Shown here: piece by piece, positions 1 through 4,786 of the stretch | Numbering within the stretch: the first letter of the stretch is position 1 | Layout of the letters: every line of letters starts with the position of its first letter | Origin: Comamonadaceae bacterium UBA2334 | GTDB taxonomy: Bacteria > Pseudomonadota > Gammaproteobacteria > Burkholderiales > Burkholderiaceae_C | Reading direction: 5' to 3' | Assembly: GCA_002344885.1 (NCBI GenBank) | Contig: DDUQ01000068.1 | Span: 1 to 5,748, forward strand | Length of the DNA stretch: 5,748 nucleotides | Position numbers and translations under genes: made by a program | Notes under the pieces: generated by a model | What the model was told of the DNA's origin: nothing | Databases searched by the model: none | What the model saw: the letters and a program-made list of their open reading frames with translations, nothing else

Positions 1-159
1 ATCAGGAATTCGAGGGGGCTTCACGGCGATCAATCCGGCAACGATGACGAACAGCAGAAGTTTGACGACGAAAGCCAGAATGCCAACTGTGGCGGACAGG
101 AAGCCAAGTTTGATCAGCATCCATGAAAACGACAGGCCAAGAAACGCGATCCAGAACAT
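1..159 (-). CDS. Small hydrophobic membrane protein, 3' part missing (runs off window)
   Basis: An open frame of 53 codons starts at ATG 159 and reaches the window edge without a stop, so only the N-terminal part is seen. The start is well supported: GGAGG (166-170) lies six bases upstream. The peptide begins MFWIAFLGLSF and is almost wholly non-polar. Its only charged residues before position 47 are two lysines (about residues 17 and 33). It reads as one short and one longer membrane segment (about residues 2-16 and 20-46), followed by a polar, proline-containing tail (KPPRIPD). No family is recognised and no function is proposed. A weak promoter (TTGTCA at 227-232, 16-bp spacer, TCCAAT at 205-210) could drive it. 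It is separated from the toxin gene by 287 bp, so it is probably a separate transcription unit. The SD and hydrophobicity are seen; that the gene is real is inferred. Confidence 0.6.
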   Translation of the reverse strand, partial: MFWIAFLGLSFSWMLIKLGFLSATVGILAFVVKLLLFVIVAGLIAVKPPRIPD

Positions 160-165
160 GTGAAG

Positions 166-170
166 CCTCC
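166..170 (-). promoter_or_regulatory. Shine-Dalgarno sequence of the small membrane protein
   Basis: The minus strand reads GGAGG, a full match to the anti-SD core, six bases before the ATG at 159. It is the main reason for accepting the short frame at the left edge as a gene. Confidence 0.65.
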
Positions 171-243
171 AATAATTAAATGAGGGCTTAAGTGTGGATA
201 GGTGATTGGACAGGTTGTGTCGTTTTTGACAATTGGTTGTCGT

Positions 244-287
244 CAGTGAAAAAAATGAGTTACCGCTTAAGGCGGTTTTCTTCACTG
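244..287. terminator. Terminator-like extended inverted repeat
   Basis: The outer arms CAGTGAA (244-250) and TTCACTG (281-287) are perfect complements. Next to them, A-rich and T-rich stretches can pair across one bulged base. An inner stem CCGC/GCGG (263-266 and 272-275) closes a five-base TTAAG loop. On the plus strand the inner stem is followed by TTTT; on the minus strand the T-run comes a few bases after it. It lies about 160 bp past the toxin stop codon, so it could end toxin-antitoxin transcription. The GC stem is short, so a protein-binding site or another structured element is also possible. Confidence 0.35.
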
Positions 288-344
288 GCTCTTCAGGGTC
301 GTAACCAGCCAAACTGAGGGGGCGTCGACACCTTGTGGATCAGT

Positions 345-358
345 TTCATGATCATGAA
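345..358. repeat. Perfect 14-bp palindrome
   Basis: TTCATGATCATGAA equals its own reverse complement over 14 bases with no spacer. It sits in non-coding DNA about 90 bp past the toxin stop codon. It could be a dimeric protein-binding site or chance; no neighbouring promoter explains it. Confidence 0.5.
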
Positions 359-446
359 CGCCGGACGGTGTGACCAGATGCGACCAGCATCAACAATTGC
401 AGATTCATCGCGCCGATCGACAGGCTCTACGGCGGGTTGCTGAGGG

Positions 447-788
447 TCACGCGCCCAGCAGGCGGCGAGCAAGCACGCTATGCATGTCACGGCGTCCATC
501 GGCAATCAGGTAAACGATGACTTGGCTGTCTGTGACCCGGTAAATCACGCGGTAGGGCTTGAAGAAGGTCTGTCGGTATTCTTTGATACCCAGGCCGACC
601 AGCTCCTTGGGATAGCTACCGCGCTCCGGGAATCTTGACAGACTCTCCACAACGTCCAACAACCCATCCAACACACGGTTGGCGTTGGCCACGCAGTCGA
701 ATTCGGCAATGTGGTCGTGGATGGCCTCCAAATCCTGCTCTGCACCCTCGGTGAGCAGGACTTCGAACTTGGCAGGCGAGCCTGCCAT
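447..788 (-). CDS. Type II toxin, RelE/ParE superfamily
   Basis: This 113-residue protein has the size and layout of a RelE/ParE-type toxin. Near the N-terminus, EQDLEAIHDHIAE (about residues 17-29) matches the first helical hairpin of ParE-like proteins. Residues 53-60 (FPERGSYP) and 70-84 (EYRQTFFKPYRVIYR) form the conserved central beta-strand region, and IADGRRDM near residues 95-102 leads to the final helix ending ARRLL. Known members either cleave ribosome-bound mRNA (RelE) or poison DNA gyrase (ParE). The sequence looks closer to ParE/plasmid-stabilisation proteins, but the target cannot be decided here. Its ATG shares one base with the antitoxin stop (TGATG). No good SD precedes it, so it is probably translated by coupling to the antitoxin and repressed with it. 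It appears full length. Confidence 0.88.
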   Translation of the reverse strand: MAGSPAKFEVLLTEGAEQDLEAIHDHIAEFDCVANANRVLDGLLDVVESLSRFPERGSYPKELVGLGIKEYRQTFFKPYRVIYRVTDSQVIVYLIADGRRDMHSVLARRLLGA

Positions 789-1063
789 CAGACGGAAGCT
801 CGCTTGGCGCGGAGGCGGGCAATGACGTCAGCCACTGGCTTGACCTTGCCAGCGGCCACATCCTGATTGCCCAGCGCAAGGATTTTCAGCAAGGCCAGTG
901 CTTCTTGAGTCTCCTCGAACGAGGCGACGTCCTGCAAAACAGCCTTGGCCTCGCCATTTTGGGTGATGACCAAAGGTTCACGCCGCTGTGCGAGGTTGGT
1001 CAAAACCTCGGCAGCGTTGGCTTTGAGATAGCTGATGGGCCTGACTTGTGACGAATAACGCAT
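788..1063 (-). CDS. Type II antitoxin, Phd/YefM family
   Basis: This 91-residue protein opens with RPISYLKANAAEVL (about residues 8-21) and PLVITQNGEAKAVL (30-43). These are the helix and strand-turn-strand signatures of the Phd/YefM DNA-binding domain. The C-terminal half (about 50-91) is charged and helical, as expected for the part that wraps and neutralises the toxin. The frame stays open upstream to about 1339, but ATG 1063 is chosen for three reasons: the family's N-terminus starts here, GGAAG (1071-1075) sits seven bases before it, and a strong promoter with an operator-like repeat lies directly upstream within the longer frame. Phd/YefM proteins repress their own operon, alone and more strongly with toxin. 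It overlaps the toxin gene by one base. Confidence 0.9.
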   Translation of the reverse strand: MRYSSQVRPISYLKANAAEVLTNLAQRREPLVITQNGEAKAVLQDVASFEETQEALALLKILALGNQDVAAGKVKPVADVIARLRAKRASV

Positions 1064-1070
1064 GGCGGTG

Positions 1071-1075
1071 CTTCC
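1071..1075 (-). promoter_or_regulatory. Ribosome binding site of the antitoxin gene
   Basis: The minus strand reads GGAAG seven bases before ATG 1063. It helps fix the start at 1063 rather than at the in-frame ATG near 1339. Confidence 0.5.
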
Positions 1076-1085
1076 GAATTTGACG

Positions 1086-1101
1086 GGACTTAATATAGTC
1101 C
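1086..1101. promoter_or_regulatory. Candidate operator: GGACT-N6-AGTCC inverted repeat over the -10 box
   Basis: Five-base arms GGACT (1086-1090) and AGTCC (1097-1101) flank six AT bases and cover the whole -10 element (1092-1097). This is where a Phd/YefM dimer would need to bind to block RNA polymerase. The repeat is seen; binding is inferred from how this family is regulated. It differs from the TGTACA palindromes known for YefM and Axe operators. Confidence 0.5.
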
Positions 1102-1120
1102 TTTTATGGTCTTGTCTCAA
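1092..1120 (-). promoter_or_regulatory. Sigma70-type promoter of the toxin-antitoxin operon
   Basis: On the minus strand TTGAGA (-35, 1115-1120) is followed by exactly 17 bp and then TATATT (-10, 1092-1097). Each hexamer matches five of six consensus positions. It is the best promoter in the window. Transcription would start around 1085, leaving a leader of about 20 bases that holds the antitoxin SD. Confidence 0.75.
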
Positions 1121-1264
1121 GGTGCAGAGTTGCCCCCAGAAGAAATTGCCCACACGGTGAACTGTCGTTGGAACCCCGAAGAATCTAACGGCTGCAGTGG
1201 GGCCGACAGCAGCCACTGGTAAGCCCGCGCTGACCGCCCGCAGCCAGCCCTCAAAAGCTATCGG

Positions 1265-1303
1265 GTTCGAGACTCGAACAGGCAACGCCGGACGGCGGAT
1301 GCC
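1265..1303. other. Two tandem hairpin-forming sequences
   Basis: GTTCGAG (1265-1271) and CTCGAAC (1273-1279) form a seven-base stem around one base. One base further on, GGCA (1281-1284) pairs with TGCC (1300-1303) and CGCCG (1286-1290) with CGGCG (1293-1297), giving a two-part stem. Both lie in the 222-bp gap between the transglutaminase gene and the toxin-antitoxin promoter, 40 bp or more past the transglutaminase stop. No T-run follows on either strand, so they are not ordinary intrinsic terminators. They could be REP-like elements, a 3' end stabiliser of the operon mRNA, or a recombination site. Confidence 0.45.
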
Positions 1304-1342
1304 TTTCAACTCCCAGCAAAAACCCGACTGCACCGCCATCCT

Positions 1343-2176
1343 TCACACGGCCTGAATGCTCACATCCACTGCCATGCTTTCCTGCCCCCCGCCCTGGCGG
1401 ATGCCTTTGATGGGCGGGCAGGTGCTGTAGTCCGTCCCGACCGCCACGCGCACATGGCGCTCGTCGGTCAGGCAGGCGTGGGTGATGTCCACGCTGACCC
1501 AGCGGCGGGTGGCCACATCGACGCACACATCCACCCAGGCGTGGCTGGCCAGGTCGGGTTCATGCGCGTCATAGAAATAGCCACTGACATAACGCGCTGG
1601 CCAGCCGATGCTGCGGCACACCGCCAGCTTCACATGCGCCTGGTCCTGACACACACCCAGGCCCCAGTCAAAGGCCTCTAGGGCCACCGTTTCCACACCG
1701 GTCTGGCCCTTGCGGTAACCCACTTTCTGCGACACCGCAGTGGCCAGCGCCAGCACCTGACTCACGCCGGTTGGGCCATTGGCAAGCGATGGCAACGGTT
1801 GGCCCAGCACCTCACTGGCCCAGGTGGCCATGCGCACATGCGGCTCTGTGACCAGGGTGGAACGCAGAAACAGGCTGGGGTGTGGCAGGTGGGGTTCCTC
1901 GCACCAGTCGGCGACGCCCAACGTGTTGACGTGACCACTGGCCACCACCTCGGTGGCCAGCACGGGTTGAGTGGCATGCGCCAGTGCCAGGCTGCCATGG
2001 TGGACGCGGTTGCCCAGTGCGTCGGTGCGCCCGTGCAGCGTGACCAGAGACTTCAGCGCCCACGCATCCACCTGTTGGCAAGGCCCGCTGACGGGCCACA
2101 GGTGCAACGACTGCACCGTGTGCAGCAGCGGCTGGGTGTACGTGTAGCGGGTGGTGTGACGGATGCTGAGTTTCAT
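1343..2176 (-). CDS. Transglutaminase-like cysteine protease family protein
   Basis: This 277-residue protein matches the bacterial transglutaminase-like family (COG1305). Residues 1-80, starting MKLSIRHTTRYTYTQPL, fit the N-terminal beta-rich domain (Bact_transglu_N). The core follows at about 140-232. The Cys-His-Asp triad is intact: Cys176 in GVCQDQAHVKLAVCRS, His212 in SHAWVDV and Asp230 in WVSVDITHA. The segment GWPARYVSGYFYD (191-203) is also typical. Such enzymes cleave or transfer amide bonds; in this neighbourhood they are predicted to process the ATP-grasp product. There is no signal peptide, so it is cytoplasmic. The start is fixed by the family's usual N-terminus, yet no SD precedes it and a GC hairpin abuts the ATG. 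The gene lies 66 bp after the alpha-E gene, and the product has normal length. Substrate unknown. Confidence 0.93.
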   Translation of the reverse strand: MKLSIRHTTRYTYTQPLLHTVQSLHLWPVSGPCQQVDAWALKSLVTLHGRTDALGNRVHHGSLALAHATQPVLATEVVASGHVNTLGVADWCEEPHLPHPSLFLRSTLVTEPHVRMATWASEVLGQPLPSLANGPTGVSQVLALATAVSQKVGYRKGQTGVETVALEAFDWGLGVCQDQAHVKLAVCRSIGWPARYVSGYFYDAHEPDLASHAWVDVCVDVATRRWVSVDITHACLTDERHVRVAVGTDYSTCPPIKGIRQGGGQESMAVDVSIQAV

Positions 2177-2177
2177 G

Positions 2178-2198
2178 GCGGGCCAATGGCAAGCCCGC
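2178..2198 (-). promoter_or_regulatory. Hairpin directly upstream of the transglutaminase start codon
   Basis: GCGGGC (2178-2183) and GCCCGC (2193-2198) form a six-base, all-GC stem around nine bases. It ends one base before the ATG at 2176. It fills the place where an SD would lie, and no SD is visible. In the mRNA it could limit translation of the third gene unless ribosomes or a factor open it. The structure is seen; the role is inferred. Confidence 0.4.
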
Positions 2199-2242
2199 GA
2201 TTCTCCACAAAAAACCGCACGCCCCTCCCAGGCCCTGCCCGG

Positions 2243-3202
2243 TCAGGCGGCCGAGGGCATCAGGAAGTCGCGGCTGATGCGTGAACCCAGGTTGTTCACC
2301 CGGTCCAGGAACTGGGTGAGGTAGGCGTGCAGGCCGGTGGACAGGATTTCGTCGATGCGGTCAAACTGCAGGTCAGCGCGCAGCTTGCCGGCAATGCGCT
2401 CGGTTTCGGCTGAGTGGCTGTTGGACACCGCCTTGAGGTTGACCACCACTTCATTCATGCTGGCCGCCAGGCTGCGGGGCATGTCGGGGCGCAGGATGAG
2501 CAGTTCGGCCACGCACTCGGGCTTGATGACGTCGCGGTAGACCTTGCGGTACACCTCGAACGCGCTGACGCTGCGCAAAATGGCGCTCCAGTGGTAGAAG
2601 TCGTACTCTTGGTCCATCTCGCTGGCGGCACCGTAAAAATCGCTTTCAACCGCATGAAACTTCACGTCCAGCAAGCGGGCGGTGTTGTCGGACCGCTCCA
2701 GGAAGGTGCCCATGCGGTAGAAATGAAAGGCTTCGTCTTGCAGCATGGTGCCGATGGCCACACCACGCGACAGGTGCGAGCGGTGCTTGACCCACTCGAA
2801 AAACGCGCCGGGGTCGCGTTCAAAGTCCTTGGTTTTCAGGTAGCCGGCCAGCTTGAGCCAGGTGCTGTTCAGCGTTTCCCACACCTCGGTGGTGAGGGTG
2901 CCACGCACGGCACGGGCATTCTCGCGGGCGGCGTGCAGGCAGCTGACGATGCTGGACGGGTTGTTTTCGTCGCGCACCATGAAGTCCATCACGTTGTGCG
3001 GCGTGACCTCGCCGTACTTGGCCTTGTAGGCCGGCATCAGCTCGCTGATGGACAGCAAGCCTTCCCAGCCCACCTGGGCCACGGCGGCTGACTGGGGCAG
3101 CAGGCTGGTCTGGTAGTTCACGTCCAGCATGCGGGCGGTGTTCTCCGCACGCTCGGTGTAGCGGGACATCCAAAACAAATGATCTGCGGTTCTGGAGAGC
3201 AT
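2243..3202 (-). CDS. Alpha-E domain protein (DUF403/COG2307)
   Basis: The 319-residue product is a largely helical alpha-E protein (PF04168), a family of unknown biochemistry that accompanies circularly permuted ATP-grasp proteins. The hallmark N-terminus is present (MLSRTADHLFWMSRYTERAE), continuing NTARMLDV to residue 28. A clear second copy appears at residues 164-180 (MGTFLERSDNTARLLDV), so the protein seems to be built from two related helical halves with conserved Glu, Arg, Asn and Asp. Other conserved patches are AARENARAVRG (91-101) and MLQDEAFHFYRMG (153-165). There is no signal peptide or membrane segment, so it is probably cytosolic. It follows the ATP-grasp gene after 43 bp and precedes the transglutaminase by 66 bp, pointing to one operon. 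The ATG has a weak SD (AGAAAG). It may be a partner or scaffold of the ATP-grasp enzyme. Confidence 0.94.
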   Translation of the reverse strand: MLSRTADHLFWMSRYTERAENTARMLDVNYQTSLLPQSAAVAQVGWEGLLSISELMPAYKAKYGEVTPHNVMDFMVRDENNPSSIVSCLHAARENARAVRGTLTTEVWETLNSTWLKLAGYLKTKDFERDPGAFFEWVKHRSHLSRGVAIGTMLQDEAFHFYRMGTFLERSDNTARLLDVKFHAVESDFYGAASEMDQEYDFYHWSAILRSVSAFEVYRKVYRDVIKPECVAELLILRPDMPRSLAASMNEVVVNLKAVSNSHSAETERIAGKLRADLQFDRIDEILSTGLHAYLTQFLDRVNNLGSRISRDFLMPSAA

Positions 3203-3245
3203 CTGGCGCTTTCTGTGTATCGATTGTTTGCTATATTTTCTGAAA

Positions 3246-4685
3246 TCAGGCTTCCAGAATCCAGGTGTCTTTGGTGCCGCCGCCCTGTGACGAGTTGACC
3301 ACCAGCGAGCCTTCTTTGAGCGCTACACGGGTCAGGCCACCGGGCACCATCTGCACGGTCTTGCCACTCAGCACAAACGGCCGCAAGTCGATGTGGCGGG
3401 GGGCAATGCCTTTTTCCACATAGGTCGGGCAGGTGGACAGGCTGAGCGTGGGCTGGGCGATGTAGCCGCTGGGGTTGGCTTCCACCGCCTTGCGGAAGTC
3501 TTCAATTTCGGCTTGGGTGGAGGCAGGCCCCACCAGCATGCCGTAGCCGCCTGCGCCATGCACTTCCTTCACCACCAGGTCTTTCAGGTTGGCCAGGATG
3601 TACTTCAGCTCATCCGGGTTACGGCCCATATAGGTGGGCACGTTGTTCAGGATGGGTTTTTCGCCCAAGTAGAACTCGATCATCTTGGGCACATAGGGGT
3701 AGATGGACTTGTCGTCCGCCACCCCGGTGCCGATGGCGTTGCACAGCGTGACGTTGCCACTGCGGTACACATCGAGCAGGCCTGCGCAGCCCAGCGTGGA
3801 CGTTGGCCGGAAGGCCAGGGGGTCCAGAAAGTCGTCATCCACCCGGCGGTAGATCACGTCCACGCGCTTGGGGCCGCGTGTGGTGCGCATGTACACAAAG
3901 TTGTCTTTCACGAACAGGTCCTGGCCTTCCACCAGCTCCACGCCCATCTGCTGGGCCAGGAAGGCGTGTTCGAAGTAGGCGCTGTTGTACATGCCGGGGG
4001 TCAGCACCACCACGGTGGGCTGGGCCGCGTGAGCGGGGCTGACGGCACGCAGCGTTTCCAGCAGCAGGTCGGGGTAATGCGCCACCGGAGCCACCCGGTT
4101 CTGGGCAAACAGCTCGGGGAAGAGGCGCATCATCATCTTGCGGTCTTCCAGCATGTAGCTCACACCGCTGGGCACACGCAGGTTGTCTTCCAGCACGTAA
4201 TACTCGCCATTGCCCTTGGCGTCGGGCGCACGGACGATGTCAATGCCGCTGATGATGCTGTACACGCCCCCGGGCACGTCCACACCCATCATCTCGGGGC
4301 GAAACTGCGCGTTCTGGAAAATCTGGTCAGCCGGCACCAGGCCGGCCTTGATGATTTCCTGGCCGTGGTACACGTCGTGAATGAAGCGGTTGAGGGCCGT
4401 CACGCGCTGCACCAGCCCGGCTTCCATGCTCTTCCACTCATGGGCAGGAATCACACGGGGAATCAAATCGAACGGAATCAGGCGCTCGGTGCCCGCACCG
4501 TCTTCGTCTTTGGCACCGTACACCGCGAAGGTGATGCCCACGCGGCGGAAGATCATTTCGGCCTCGGCCCGGCGGGCCTGCATGACATCTTCGGGCTGCT
4601 GGGCCAGCCACTTGGCGTACTGGGTGTAGTGAGCCCGAACCTCTTGCGGGCTGGCATTCATTTCGTCGAATTTCTGGATTTGCAT
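3246..4685 (-). CDS. Circularly permuted ATP-grasp protein (COG2308)
   Basis: This 479-residue protein belongs to the circularly permuted ATP-grasp type 2 family (older DUF404/DUF407). Characteristic segments appear in order: PFDLIPRVI (71-79), YYVLEDNLRVPSGVSYMLED (162-181), GMYNSAYFEHAFLA (231-244), a stretch with VDVIYRRVDDDFLDP (275-289), NAIGTGVADDK (316-326), VVKEVHGAGGYGMLVGP (371-387) and HIDLRPFVLSG (431-441). It ends with the glycine-rich SSQGGGTKDTWIL (465-477). The lysine and glycine loop near 373-382 and the acidic and arginine residues are those expected for ATP and metal binding, so it looks active. ATP-grasp enzymes join a carboxylate to an amine through an acyl phosphate; here a peptide or amide ligase is predicted, with unknown substrate. 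It is the first gene of the cluster. ATG 4685 is preceded by a weak AAGG. Confidence 0.95.
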   Translation of the reverse strand: MQIQKFDEMNASPQEVRAHYTQYAKWLAQQPEDVMQARRAEAEMIFRRVGITFAVYGAKDEDGAGTERLIPFDLIPRVIPAHEWKSMEAGLVQRVTALNRFIHDVYHGQEIIKAGLVPADQIFQNAQFRPEMMGVDVPGGVYSIISGIDIVRAPDAKGNGEYYVLEDNLRVPSGVSYMLEDRKMMMRLFPELFAQNRVAPVAHYPDLLLETLRAVSPAHAAQPTVVVLTPGMYNSAYFEHAFLAQQMGVELVEGQDLFVKDNFVYMRTTRGPKRVDVIYRRVDDDFLDPLAFRPTSTLGCAGLLDVYRSGNVTLCNAIGTGVADDKSIYPYVPKMIEFYLGEKPILNNVPTYMGRNPDELKYILANLKDLVVKEVHGAGGYGMLVGPASTQAEIEDFRKAVEANPSGYIAQPTLSLSTCPTYVEKGIAPRHIDLRPFVLSGKTVQMVPGGLTRVALKEGSLVVNSSQGGGTKDTWILEA

Positions 4686-4722
4686 GAATCGGCCTTGTGG
4701 TTTTCACTCCAAGACAAGCATA

Positions 4723-4750
4723 GCAATAAGCGGGCCAGCAAAGCTGACAA
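4723..4750 (-). promoter_or_regulatory. Weak promoter candidate for the ATP-grasp operon
   Basis: In the 101-bp gap after comEC the minus strand has TTGTCA (4745-4750), a good -35, then 16 bp and TATTGC (4723-4728), a poor -10. An alternative -10, TATGCT (4717-4722), is spaced too far away (22 bp). No clear terminator for comEC is seen in the gap, only a four-base stem (CCTG/CAGG) before TTTGT, so read-through from comEC is also possible. Confidence 0.3.
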
Positions 4751-4786
4751 ACCTGACACGCCAGGACACCTCGCAAATGCCGTTGC

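Larger units (their letters stand above)
160..446. other. Non-coding interval with palindromes between the small membrane gene and the toxin gene
   Basis: No convincing gene lies in these 287 bp. The part from about 160 to 290 is clearly more AT-rich than the rest of the window. It holds GACAA-N4-TTGTC (228-241), a direct repeat of GGTTGT (213-218 and 235-240, 22 bp apart start to start), a long imperfect inverted repeat (244-287), a perfect 14-bp palindrome (345-358) and a short GATGC/GCATC hairpin (377-391). A minus-strand frame of 70 codons (293-505) crosses the end of the toxin gene. It lacks an SD and resembles no protein I recognise, so it is not called as a gene. Confidence 0.55.

Noticed and set aside
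1183..1189. GTTAGAT on the minus strand, which fits the GTTRRRY core of an integron attC site, upstream of the toxin-antitoxin pair
   Set aside because: No matching RYYYAAC partner at the right distance and no second such site after the toxin gene, so an integron cassette is not supported.
1265..1279. GTTCGAG...CTCGAAC considered as a tRNA T-arm
   Set aside because: No acceptor stem, D-arm or anticodon arm can be placed around it; the stem closes on one base rather than a seven-base loop.
1064..1339. N-terminal extension of the antitoxin to an upstream in-frame ATG
   Set aside because: The extension covers the near-consensus promoter, operator-like repeat and SD, and has no counterpart in Phd/YefM proteins, which start at the ATG at 1063.
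2414..3091. Plus-strand open frame (225 codons) opposite the alpha-E gene
   Set aside because: Low-complexity His/Val/Gly/Ala composition with no domain; explained by codon bias of the alpha-E gene on the other strand.
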